DNA of 64,000 nucleotides, taken from Desmodesmus armatus. Taxonomy: Eukaryota > Chlorophyta > Chlorophyceae > Sphaeropleales > Scenedesmaceae. Shown here piece after piece: positions 11,401 to 20,755 of this stretch. A model generated the notes under the pieces. It had not been told where the DNA came from. It saw only the letters and a program-made list of their open reading frames with translations, and ran no database searches. Made by a program: the position numbers and the translations under genes. The stretch lies in NCBI GenBank assembly GCA_007449985.2, contig VIIQ02000031.1, positions 1 through 64,000 on the forward strand. The letters are read 5' to 3'. Numbering within the stretch: position 1 is the stretch's first letter; the number at the start of each line of letters is the position of its first letter.

Positions 11401-14400
11401 AGCTACCTCTACTTCTGCAGGTGGGTTAGGGTTTGGGTGTCAGGGTTTAGGATGTTGGGGGTTATTTCTGAACCCTTATCCCCTCTGCAGGTGGGTGGTG
11501 TTGAAAACAAGTGTGCGGAGTTTGGTACAGGGCAGGGGAGGGCAGCAATGCTAGCTATGCTTCTGCATGTGGACGGCTGGTTGATCCAGTGGACAGAGAG
11601 AGAGAGAGAGATGACGCGGAGTGCCAGGCACACCGCGTTGTTTAAGGGGGAGAACGTGTGTGATGCTCTGCAGTCGCCACGTCCCCACCATGCCCCCAGG
11701 TGCAAGAGACACCCTAGGGGTCAAGGGGGTTGTTTAAGCTTTCTTCTCTTCTTGTGTGAGGTTTCATTTTGGAGGTGCACTTCGTTTTTCCTTTTGCTCC
11801 ATGTTGATCTGGCGTATGTTTGTGCATTTTTGACGGCTGCATGTCTTGTGTTCCATATTTCTTCCACATGTCTACCTGCCAGGTGGTGCAGTCTTCTCAG
11901 CAGTCTAGGCAATGCTGGTCCTACAACTCCCAATCCTTTCAGCTTTTCTTCTGTGTTTTTATATATGCAGCGGACACTCCTAGCATAATTGTGGTGAGTT
12001 TTACTTCCGCTTTGGGGTCGAATATCTGTAATGCTTTCATCAGACGGTCGTGCTGACGTTCTGCTCGTGTTTCCTGCTGAGACGGGTCTGTATCTCTGCA
12101 ATACTTTATCTCTAGCAGCTCGTAACTCCTGGCGTGGTTCTCTGTCCGTACGAGCATGGCGTCTGGTTTGCAGTGCGCACTGATTCGGCGCTTCATCCCT
12201 ACAGGCATATCTTTCGGGAGGGCGGCGAGAGGGATTCTGCTTTTGCTTTTCATGATCGCGCATCTTCTGCTCAAACCTACATCGCTCATAGCCAGTTCCT
12301 TTGCTCTATCTCCGTCGTTGATCGCCTGTACGATCAGGGAACCCGCGTCGTTGTGCCTCTTGGTGACCGCCCCGGACAGCGCCGGGCAAGCACTCAATGC
12401 GTGGTGTCCGCCATCCTGTTGGCCACAGAGTGGGCAGCTGCAGGTGCTGCTTAGCTTGTATCTGTTTAGCAATTTGTTGGTCGGCAGCAGGCCCCATCTG
12501 TACTGAAGAATGAGTTTGCGTCTTCTGTGCAGGACTTGGTTGTTGTTCATGAAAAGGTGGCTGTATTTTGGGTGTACGTTTTTGGCTTGGTCGGCCCACG
12601 CGCTGTAGTACACAGTTGACGTGTTTGCGCTACCCAGTGCGCAGTCCTGTTTTGCTGTGTTTTCAGAGTTTCTGCCAAATTCGCAATGGGGGTGTGTTCG
12701 CGCCTGGTATCTGTCTTGGTGACAACTTCTTCAATGGAGTACGGCCAGAAGTAGGTTTCTCTTGCATTACTCTGTACTTTGAAGTGATGGTTGGTTCTTG
12801 TTTTTCTTTGGCCACTTGTACCCAGTGGACAAACTTACAGTCAGGGAAGTGGTGGGCAATTCACAGTACGGCATAAGGGGCAGGGCAACTTGGGTGTGGT
12901 TATTGCGTCCATTCAGGGCAAGGCAGTTACAATGGAATGGAGAGCTTCTGCAGGTGGACGGCCGCCGCCCGCGGCAGACTGCTGCTGTTCGATGCTGTAC
13001 TGGGAGGTGTACAGCCCTTGCTTAGACAATCACACCACCTTGCGTCCTCCCGACGCACCTCGCTCTTCGCCCCGCCCCCCATTTCACCACGCCAGTCGCT
13101 CACTGCCACCCCCCCCCCCTTTCTTGTCCCCCCCCCCTTTCTTCTGAATCACAGGGCTGGCCTTGAGTACCTTCGTACCTCAGGCCAGCAGCCCCATGTG
13201 CTGCATCTGCATGAGTGGCAGACTGCTGCTGTGTCTATGTGTACTGGGAGGTGTACAGCCAACTGGGGCTGTACCGCCCCCGTGTCGTGCTCACCATACA
13301 CAACCTGGACAACACTGGGGAGTGCAGGCAGGATGAGTTTGCATACACAGGTGTGTGGGTAGGCGGGGGGGGGGGGGGGCTGGGATGGGGGCTGAGGGTG
13401 GTGGGGTGGGGTGAGGGGTGGGGTGAGGGGGTGGGGGGGGGTGAGAGGGGGGTGAGAGGGGGGGTGATGGGCGGGGGGGGGGGGGAGTGGAGGGGTACGG
13501 CAGTACAGTTGCAACCTTTGGTGGGTTGAGTTCCGGTACTCAACCCATCCCAGAGATCACCACAGCCAACTGGGGCTGTACCGCCCCCGTGTAGTGCTCA
13601 CATACACAACCTGGACAACACTGGGGAGTGCAGGCAGGATGAGTTTGCATACACAGGTACGTGGGTAAGGGGGCCGGGGGGGGGCTAGGGGGGGCAAGGG
13701 GGGGGGGGGCCAGGGGGGGGGGGGCAGTGGGGTTGGGGCCGGGGCGAGGGGTGAGGGGTGTGTGGGTGGGTTGGTTGGTTGTGGAGCCCTCACCCACGGT
13801 TGGTGCGGCCCAAATTGACTCTGGCTGTACATTATCATCACCACAGCCAGTTGTGGCTGTACCGTCCCCTTGTGGTGCTCACCATTCACAACCTGGACAA
13901 CACTGGGGAGTGCAGGCAGGACGAGTTTGCATACACAGGTATGTAAATGGTACCAAACACGGGTGGCCATGGTGGAGGGTGGGGGGGGTGGAGGGCTTAG
14001 GCTGAGGGTGGGGGTGGAGCTGGTTGTGAGGGTGGGAGGGGAGGGGGAGAGTGGGGGGTCAAAGTGGGAGTGGGGGGGGGGGAGGGGGTGAGCCTCACCG
14101 GGTGGGGGGGGGGGACGGGGGCGAGGGGGTGGGGGGGGTTGTCAGGGGTGAGGGTGGGGGGAGGAGGGAGAGGGGTAGAGGTCGGGGTGAGGGCGGGAGG
14201 GGTGGGGGTGCGGGTGCAGGAGAAGGGGTGGTGAATCGCCCCGTGCTGCGTGCAGTGACCTGACGGGGTTTTACTGGGTTCTGTTTGATGCAGCCCTGCA
14301 TGTGCTTGGTGGCTGTTGCTGATGTGTACTTCTGATAGCACGTGAGGCATGTGCTGCAAGAAGTACACATCAGACACAGCTGGCAAGCACATGTGTGACT

Positions 14401-17400
14401 GCATCCCTCAGTCTGTATTCCTGCCCAGACTTGAGTTTACATACCCCGCTACACCATAAGAGGGTTTGCTGCATTTTTAGTGCGCACTGGAGTACATATG
14501 TCTGGCGCTGTACAGGACTGAGGGGAACTCCACAGGGCTTGTATCGAATCTGTCCTGCATGTGCTTGGTGGCTGTGGCTGGTGTGTGCTTGTTGTGGCAA
14601 CAGGCTACCAGAAGTACACATCAGCCACAGCTGCCAAGCACATGCAAGGCTTGATGTGGAAGCCTGTATCCTGGCCCTGCGCAGTCCGTCTCTTATCTGG
14701 GGTCCCGGGGGGGAGGGGGGGGGACTGCCGCCGGCTGGGAACACAGCCAAACCAGGCGAACCCACCTTTTTGGGGCCCTCACTGGCCCTGACTGTATGGA
14801 GACGGACGGTTTTGCATTAAACAGGACAGTCCGCACACTTCCAGCACACTCCACGACTGCTCCAAATACCATTCTTTTACCAGCATGTAGCAGTTGCCAC
14901 GTGCCAAGCTGTGCGCTGCACTACAGTTGAGACATCAAAACAAGGAGTAGCAAATTTTGGTGGCCAGCAATGGTTGCTAGCTAGCAGTCAAACAGCGGTG
15001 GTGCTGGTTTTTGTGCTGTGCTGCCGCATGTCATGCACTCTGCCGCGTCCCCTGCCGCTGACATGGTTTCTGCCGTCATGTCGTGCTGTTGCTGTGCTGT
15101 GTGCAGGTGTGTCTGGTGAGATGTTTGCCACCATTGAGCGTGCGCTGGATGAGCGAACCATTGGACACAACCCTGAGCGACTCAACCTCATGAAGGTCGG
15201 TGCAGCTTGCTTTCAATGTTCTTTCCTGCGTTCCTCTCTGCTTCCCAGGCAAACTTTCGTATTGTTACTGTCAGTGATCTCAGATTCGAAGCGTGCCTGT
15301 AAATGCAGTAGATACTAGTGTTAGAGCAAGACAACAATGCAGTTGTTTGTGTGTATGTGTGTGTTTTGTGTGTGTGTAGGGAGGCATGGTGTACAGCAAT
15401 GCAGTCACCACTGTGTCCCCCAGCTATGAATGCAGTGGATACTAGTGTTCACTAGTGTTCGAGCACGACAACAATGGTTATGTGTGTCCATGTGTGCAGG
15501 GAGGCATGGTGTACAGCAATGCTGTCACAACGGTGTCCCCCACATATGCCAACGAGGTGCTCAATGGGGGCCAGGCAGGCTGGCTGCGCAGCACACTATT
15601 GCGGCCAGAGGTCAAGAGCAAGGTGGGTGGCGAACATGTTTGAAACCCGAGTCGATCGGGTTCGCGCGACCGAATAGCGTAGCACATCTCATGCATTCAA
15701 AGCATCGGTGTGATACAGCATGTGTGTGAGGTTTGTTTCGTTTTCGGCACATGCACTCTCATGTGTGGATACATTAAGACTGTGGGCCTGTGCATACGCG
15801 TGTGGATACGTACAGTGAGGCTGCAGGGTGGTGCTTGTGTGTGGTGCATGGTGCTTTGAGAGCAGCTGATCATGGTCGATGCACAGCATAGCAATGCATC
15901 GAATGCTGACGTGGTGCAGGAAGTAGCGTGTCCTGCGTGGTGGTGCAAGATCCCATCCTGGGTGCCAGGCCTGCACTTTACGCTGCTGCTTATTAGATCA
16001 ACGACTGCAGTGGTGCCATCTGCACCTTTTGTTGTGCTGTGTCGTGCTGTGTTGTCTCATCCCATGACGCACTATGCTGTGCCATGCTGTGCTGTGCTGT
16101 GCAGGTCCGTGGCATCCTCAACGGCATAGATGTGCTGGAGTGGGACCCTGCTGCCGACTCCCTGCTGCCTGCAAACTTCAACGCGCAGTTCCCGGACGGC
16201 AAGCAGGTCTGCAAGAAGTTCCTGCAGAAGGTAAGGCAGGAGTATGGAGATCTCCTAGATCCTAGATCCTAGATCTTAGATCTTAGATCCTAGATCCTTT
16301 GATGAATCTGTGAACTCTTCTAGATCCACTGCAGATGCTGCTAACTCTGCTGATTCACTGAGTGGGAGGCTACACCTGATAAGGCTAGTCCCCTCAGTCG
16401 GGACGGAAATCTGAGCAGGGTTTTGGGTTGGACGAGACCCCGACAAGCCCCTGATTGTTGTCATCATGTTCATAATCAACAGTGTGTAACGTCAACGTTC
16501 ATGTCATCGTCTTGTCTTTCATGCAGGGTTGGGGCTGGACGAGACCCCCGCCACGCCCCTCATCCCTACCATCACAATCACGTCCACGTGACCATTTTCA
16601 TGTCATCATGTTGTTGTTTTTCACGTCATCATGTTTTTCGTGCAGGGTTTGGGCCTGGACGAGACCCCCGACAAGCCCCTGATTGCTGTCATCACACGGC
16701 TGGTGCCACAGAAGGGCATCCACCTCATCAAGGCAGCACTCTTCAGGTTAGTCATTGAGGTTAGTCATTCAGGTTAATCATGTACAGTCATGTGTTCACG
16801 GTGAACCTTTAGGTCTTTGGTCACGTGTTGTGGTGACGTCAGCTTTGAAGTCTTGTAGCTGAGGATTAGCTGATGGGCAACCCACATTTGCCGGCGCAAG
16901 CCATGCAACGCGAGGCCCTGGCTAGGAATGCATGTCATCAGCCTATCTAGCTAGCCCAACTGTCAGCACATGAGCCGAATGGGCCATCCTCAATGGCTTG
17001 TGCGGCTCATGTGTTGGAGGTGGGGGCTAGGTAGCTAGGCTGATGACATCCTCAGCCAGGGCGGGCAAAACAGAAAGTCAAGATGGTCAGACTCTCCTTG
17101 GCACTCAACACCGTTCCTTACTAAGGAATAGAATTACTAATCATCCAGGCGCTTTGTCTTTCAGGTTGTAGCTGTGCAGCAGTACTTAGGTGCTGCGTCC
17201 ACCGCGCCTTGCACACACCCCATTCCGTGTTTCTTCTAACTGTGACTGTTTGGTGTGTGTTCTCATGCCTCCAGGTGTCTTGAGAAGGGTGCTCAGTTTG
17301 TGCTGCTGGGCAGTGGCCACTCTGATGGGGAGTTCAAGGCAATGGCAGAGCAGCAGTTCAAGGACCACAAGGACATCAGGTGGGATGTTATGGCAGGGCT

Positions 17401-18631
17401 TTGACAGTGTTTTTGCTGGGGGTTTTGGGTGTGATGTAACGTGTAGGGTTTGGCCAAGCAGCAGTTCAAGGATCAGAAGAAATCAGGTGGGATGTCATGG
17501 CAGGGTTGTGAAGGTGTTTTTGCTGGGGGTTTTGGGGTGTGACGTAGCGTGTAGGTTTTTGGCTAAGCAGCAGTTCAAGGACCGCAAGGTCATCAGGTGG
17601 GTTGAGTCCAGCAAAGGGGGGGGGGGGTGTTACAAATAAATGCTTTCACTGCTGGGCAGTGTTCTTCACACGGGATGAACTGGGCTGATCAAACGGAAAG
17701 AATGCATGTCTTGATGAGACTTGCAGCAAATCCATAAGAACATATTAGACCCCAAAAAGACGGTGGTGTTTTGCAGAGTCCAGTTGACAGGGACACGTCA
17801 CCCTCAACAACCTTCAGTACCCGACGTAATCCATGCTGACTGTTTGTGGGCACATGTGATTCTTCTGCCCCTGCATGCCGCTAGGTTGTGTGTGATGTAC
17901 AGTGAAGCCCTGGCACATCAGATCTACGCAGCAGCAGACATCATCTTGGTGCCCAGCATGTTTGAACCCTGCGGACTCACACAAATGATCGGCATGAGGT
18001 GAGCCGGCTGGTTGGGGTTTAGGGGTATAGAAAGGGGTTTGTGCGGAAGGTGAGATGAATGTCCGTGGTGCTATCTTGCTGCTTGTGCAGGGGTTGAGTC
18101 TGTCAGCAGCCAAGCCCCTGCACGCAGCGCACGCATACTACACAGATAGTATCCACCACACCTGTGCACAGGTGCTATCTGTGTAGTTGGCCTGGGCGCA
18201 TCAGTGGTGGTTGGCAGGTTGACTTACCCGATGCGTGGGGGGGGCTCGTGCCAGCAAGCAGGTCGCATATGGGGCGCATCCGCAATGCAGCAAGCCCTAG
18301 TCACACCATCCCACACCCACAAACTCACATGTGTGCACATTTGTGTGGTGCATGCAGGTACGGTGCTGTCCCCGTCGTGCGCAAGACTGGCGGCCTCGCC
18401 GACACCGTCCGCGACGTTGAGAGCCACCAGAACGGCGAGGGTAATGGCTACACCTTTGAAGGCACTGACGAGGGCTCACTCTACGCTGCCCTGGACCGCT
18501 CCCTGGCGCATTTCAAGGAGAACCGGGACAGCTGGCAGCAGCTGAGCCTGTGCAACATGAACACAGAGCTCAGCTGGAGTCGCAGCGCTGCCGACTACAT
18601 CGCACTGTACAACAGCATAGCCATGCCGTGA
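4279..18631 (+). CDS. Soluble starch synthase, SS3/SS4 group (GT5)
   Basis: Transfers glucose from ADP-glucose to the non-reducing end of alpha-1,4-glucans in the plastid. Exons recognised: 4279-4580, 4703-4846, 4928-5068, 6533-6712, 8116-8292, 9067-9224, 13155-13350, 15107-15195, 15500-15622, 16105-16230, 16646-16746, 17275-17379, 17885-17998, 18358-18631. All splice phases agree except one missing base in 13155-13350. The first three exons give a coiled coil plus Ala-rich linker. The GT5 domain begins at [16 protein letters not shown], with the ADP-glucose loop KVGGLGD split over the 6712/8116 junction; then [54 protein letters not shown] and the second KTGGL motif; stop at 18629-18631. QFVLLGS followed by EQQF, plus the coiled coil, lean towards SS4; the C-terminal end also resembles SS3. 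Transit peptide and first exon were not found. Copies of exon ends crowd the introns. Confidence 0.92.
4438..5068 (+). repeat. Threefold tandem copy of the coiled-coil/Ala-rich exon
   Basis: The segment encoding [10 protein letters not shown], then PKAAA, an Ala/Glu run and PAAGSEAFL, occurs three times: at the end of exon 4279-4580, and as exons 4703-4846 (48 codons) and 4928-5068 (47 codons). Each copy ends with CTG and a GTGAGA donor, and each of the last two begins directly after an AG. All are phase 0, so any number can be spliced in without breaking frame. G-rich spacers separate them. Confidence 0.85.
5527..6600 (+). repeat. Acceptor-side copies of the RQLERG exon
   Basis: The block CACAG followed by codons for RQLERG(L/V)AWP starts at 5527, 6175, 6374 and 6533. 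Only the last runs on ([17 protein letters not shown]) into the catalytic domain. The first three decay into C-rich tract after about 20 codons. The second and third copies stand downstream of the MITE at 5690-6093, the first upstream of it. Confidence 0.8.
5690..6093. mobile_element. Non-autonomous hAT-type element (MITE) with 8-bp target duplication
   Basis: 404 bp bounded by the terminal inverted repeat CAGGGGTGTAC / GTACACCCCTG, imperfectly extended inwards by GTTTCA-type sequence. It is flanked by the direct repeat CTTGAGAC at 5682-5689 and 6094-6101. An 8-bp target duplication with a CAGGG-type end is characteristic of the hAT superfamily. The interior is AT-richer, full of GAAATTTCA-like palindromes, and has no coding capacity, so it depends on a transposase elsewhere. 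It lies in a starch-synthase intron. Confidence 0.85.
6604..7440 (+). repeat. Donor-side copies of the [15 protein letters not shown] exon
   Basis: After the intact exon 6533-6712, its 3' part (GKSSMVQPR...[16 protein letters not shown] plus GT donor) recurs at about 6877-6959 and 7147-7228, and degenerately at 7376-7440. Each copy is followed by a long G run. All are truncated at the 5' end relative to the real exon. Confidence 0.8.
7493..8200 (+). repeat. Acceptor-side copies of the KVGGL exon
   Basis: Units of roughly 115-140 bp, each with an intron end (CACAG) and the start of the exon coding [23 protein letters not shown]. Unit starts are 7722, 7839, 7979 and 8116, with two more degenerate units at about 7500 and 7610. 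Only the 8116 unit continues into [11 protein letters not shown] and the rest of the exon. The copies differ by substitutions and small indels, so they are not one read repeated. Confidence 0.85.
8394..8562 (+). repeat. Donor-side copies of the [12 protein letters not shown] exon end
   Basis: Downstream of the intact exon end at 8292 (GVMQ then GTGAGAG), its last codons recur twice: a short one (GYVWDGVMQ part) at about 8400-8431 and a long one ([18 protein letters not shown]...) at about 8485-8560. Each is followed by GTGAGACAGGGG. Confidence 0.8.
9780..10500. repeat. 99-bp minisatellite with inverted arms
   Basis: A unit beginning AAGGCAGGGGGGCTGTCTGC repeats at about 9780, 9879, 9978, 10078 and 10176 (period near 99 bp). 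Each unit contains a small hairpin (CAGGGGGG...CCCCCCTG). From about 10220 the same sequence returns in the opposite orientation (GCCCCCCTGCCTTACAGGTC at about 10361 and a similar string near 10460), so the block can fold back on itself. Open frames on both strands across it are by-products of the repeat. Inserted in a starch-synthase intron. Confidence 0.85.
10537..11255. mobile_element. Non-autonomous element with terminal inverted repeats
   Basis: TCAGGGCTTTTCAG at 10537-10550 faces its exact inverse CTGAAAAGCCCTGA at 11242-11255, with GCACAT-like flanks on both sides. Subterminal regions are partly inverted too (CACAGGGATGC-type motifs near 10660 and 11180). No transposase frame is visible and I could not define a target duplication. 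A MITE or foldback element is the best reading. Confidence 0.5.
11383..11493 (+). repeat. Displaced copy of the [13 protein letters not shown] exon end
   Basis: The 3' end of exon 9067-9224 and about 70 bp of the following intron are repeated here after some 2.1 kb of inserted repeats and elements; a third, mutated copy sits at about 12925-12957. The intron parts match (GTGGGTTAGGGTTT..., ending CCCCTCTGCAGGTG), which fixes the duplication as exon end plus intron start. Confidence 0.8.
11725..12631 (-). mobile_element. 5'-truncated RLE-type LINE (non-LTR retrotransposon)
   Basis: Antisense to the host gene. The open part (12631-11939) carries the C-terminal end of a non-LTR reverse transcriptase polyprotein. 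It has a zinc knuckle [17 protein letters not shown], spaced C-x2-C-x7-H-x4-C. It then has a restriction-like endonuclease signature: KPDAMLV, then ELLEIKYC (PD...E-x-K). These two in this order are typical of R2/NeSL/Dualen-type elements. An in-frame stop precedes the fragment at about 12634, and no reverse-transcriptase core is present, so it is a dead-on-arrival copy. 11725-11938 would be its 3' UTR, visibly A-richer than the surroundings. Confidence 0.75.
12960..13945 (+). repeat. Copies of the [13 protein letters not shown] / AYTG exon end
   Basis: The exon 13155-13350 holds HLHEWQTA and then [20 protein letters not shown], ending in FAYTG and a GT donor. Its 3' half recurs at about 13561-13657 and 13846-13939, each time with the donor and a G-rich intron start. 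A scrambled piece lies upstream at 12960-13020. Single-base differences between copies break the frame at different points. Confidence 0.8.
14298..14395 (+). ncRNA. Intronic hairpin, candidate small-RNA precursor or foldback
   Basis: Arms 14298-14334 and 14358-14395 pair over about 36 bp; the inner 15 bp (CTGATGTGTACTTCT / AGAAGTACACATCAG) are perfect, with a 23-nt loop. A relative of the same hairpin lies 258 bp downstream. Function is unknown. Confidence 0.4.
14556..14646 (+). ncRNA. Second, related intronic hairpin
   Basis: Arms 14556-14591 and 14611-14646 are about 33/36 complementary around a 20-nt loop. The left arm begins like that of the hairpin at 14298 (TGCATGTGCTTGGTGGCTGT), so the two are copies. 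Could be a miRNA-like precursor or a small foldback element. Confidence 0.4.
15380..15445 (+). repeat. Acceptor-side copy of the GGMVYSNAV exon
   Basis: A truncated copy of intron end plus [14 protein letters not shown] stands about 120 bp upstream of the intact exon at 15500. It stops after VSPSYE and runs straight into intron sequence. Confidence 0.8.
16413..16600 (+). repeat. Acceptor-side copies of the [11 protein letters not shown] exon
   Basis: Two truncated copies (starts about 16417 and 16530) precede the real exon at 16646, each with GCAG acceptor and roughly 40-50 bp of exon. Spacing is close to 115 bp. Confidence 0.8.
16914..17062. repeat. Long intronic inverted repeat
   Basis: Arms 16914-16976 and 17004-17062 are nearly complementary over about 60 bp (both contain GATGTCATCAGCCTA-like and CACATGAGCC sequence) around a 27-nt loop. 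No coding capacity. Confidence 0.7.
17345..17600 (+). repeat. Donor-side copies of the FKDHKDIR exon end
   Basis: After the real exon end at 17379, the unit CAGCAGTTCAAGGA...ATCAG plus GTGGG donor recurs with ends at about 17488 and 17595. Unit length is near 108 bp, including the same intron start (TTTTTGCTGGGGGTTTTGGG). Confidence 0.85.
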
Positions 18632-20755
18632 GCGCGGTCAGCGTGCTGCAGGTCGGGGGTGAAGCAAGGCCGTGGCAGAGGCTCTGGTCGAAGCTGTAGC
18701 CTTTAGGCTTGAGTCTAGTCGCTGGCCACATGGCATGCCGTCATTGTGAGGGTGTGCAGAGTCTTGCTGGCGAGACGCACAATTGTGCTGTGTACGAGCA
18801 GTCTTGCTGGTGCTTTGTGTACCTTTGATTGCCTGGCTGGTGGGTTGCAGGCTGGAGTGTGGGGACATCAGCAGCGGCATGCCGTGACGGCGCTCAGCAT
18901 CTTGCTGTGCCACACAGTGTGTTGGCAGTTCGGCTGGGGCATGGGCCTCTATCTTGGAGGCTGGTGCGCTGGCTGGACAGTGCGGCACTGTGAGCAGACT
19001 CATTGCCGCCTGCAGCGTTTGAGCGCTGCTATTGCCGTCCAACTTGAGCAGGCACGGGACGGCACCAGCAGCTGTGCGTTGTGGTGTTTGTGCTTGATGG
19101 AGAGCACATGCGTGCCCTGCAGACTACAGGTGCTGTGGTGTGCGTGTGTGTTCGCACAGTGCGAGTTGCGAGTGTGCATGCAGGATGCACCTTGGAGTGG
19201 CGCCCTGTGCATCTGAGAAGGGGGAAGCTACTGTTGTGCAGTGCCGTGTGGGCTGATCACTCACTGTTTCACTTGTGCTGAGATGCTGTGTGATTTTGAG
19301 TGAGGGCAGGAGCACCCCTCGTGTGTACTGCACAGTACAGGCACGCAGGGCGGGCTCTGGCAGGGCTTCGCACAGCACAGCACGGCACGGCACGGCACGG
19401 CACAGTTGCCTATGAAGCATGCAGCAGCAGTTGGCAGGATTCAGATGGGGCACTGGCAGGCGATGAGGTACAGTTGTCATTGCCGTTTTCCAGGCAACCC
19501 AGGACTGCAACAGGTATCGCCCCTGAGCAGCACTTCTGCTGGTGTTTGTTTGAGTTTGTGTGTTGTGTGAGCCTGTGTATGTGTTTGTATTCGCAGACCT
19601 GTACATTGTGTCTTGCGGCTACACGTATGTGGTGTGCATGGCATAAAGGCAGTGGCGTGTATGTGTTTGGGCATAAGGGGGACGGACTGTTTTGCTACTG
19701 TTGATACAGGCTCTTTTGAGTAATTGGCCCTGCAAATTAAAGCATTTTGCCCTGGTGACGGTCATTGACCGGCATACGGTATGCTCAGACTGTTTTTGTG
19801 GGCAGCTTCGCCCACTCTTGCCGCCTTTTTGCTCTTTCAAGTCAGTGACAGTTGCCATGTGTGATGGCATGTCGTTGATGTGTGCCTGAGCTCTCGAGAA
19901 GTTTTCTTTGGGGGGAGGGGGGCTCTGGGTCCACTTGCAGAATGTGCTGGTGGTTTGCATCGGGAAGTGCCAGCAGCAATAGGCACTTTCCTCAGCAATA
20001 CAGCTTGCGCAACCAGTGTGCAATAACCGCAACTGAGGAAGGGCTGGTAAGGCAGAGGCCAGCTGTCATGCTCAACGTGTGCTGCATTATGGAGGCATGG
20101 CACAGTTGACAGCAGCTTACGGGAAATTGTGTACTGTACAGGTGTGCACAGTTGCATGTGTAACAGTAGGACATTTTCCAGCAGTCAAGGCAATACAAGT
20201 GCTAAAGTGCTGGCATCCAGTTGCTGGTGTGGCCTGCATCATTGATACCTATGCAACCATTGCCTGGCAACCGTGTAACTGTTTGAAGTGACGCGCGACA
20301 GTGTGAACGTATGAGTGACATAACGGGTGACAGTGTGAGCCGTCGACCGTGTGGTCATAGTGTGAGCCTGTCACCAGTAATGGGCAGCAAAGGCTTCACC
20401 CGTCCTCAAGTGCAGGGTTGTATAGCAACAGCCTGACCTTGGAGCACGACACCCACACACCCTGCACCTTCACAACTTTCAACAAAGCTTGTACCTGCAA
20501 GCTGTAGTAAAGCTAAAGCAGTGTTTCCAGGAACCCTCCCAATGAAACGACGACGCACTAGAGGCCAAAACCACAAGCCAACTCAGAACAAGTACACCAC
20601 CAAGCACACCACCAGGCACGCCACACACCTTGCAAGGCAACCTTCCGGCTGCCAACCCCAGCACACATTTCTCAACACTGTTGAGGGCGGCCCTCAGCAT
20701 GCCAGGCAGTGCTTGCCACGCTTGAATTCTACCCTTGAGACATACCGTCAAGCAT
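18632..20755. other. Starch-synthase 3' UTR and convergent intergenic region
   Basis: No protein-like frame. Candidate TGTAA poly(A) signals for the starch synthase are at 20159-20163 and 20274-20278, implying a 3' UTR of about 1.5 kb. The remaining sequence up to 20755 would hold the 3' UTR of the leftward MYND gene. A CACGG/CACAG pentamer run lies at 19373-19405. Confidence 0.5.
20274..20278 (+). terminator. TGTAA poly(A) signal (starch synthase)
   Basis: TGTAA is the usual volvocalean poly(A) signal. This is the last one before the convergent MYND gene; the alternative is 20159-20163. Confidence 0.4.

Noticed and set aside
4279..18631. Starch synthase as a pseudogene because of repeated exons
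   Set aside because: One complete, phase-consistent exon chain with all catalytic motifs exists; only one exon needs a single base, and the extra copies lie in introns.
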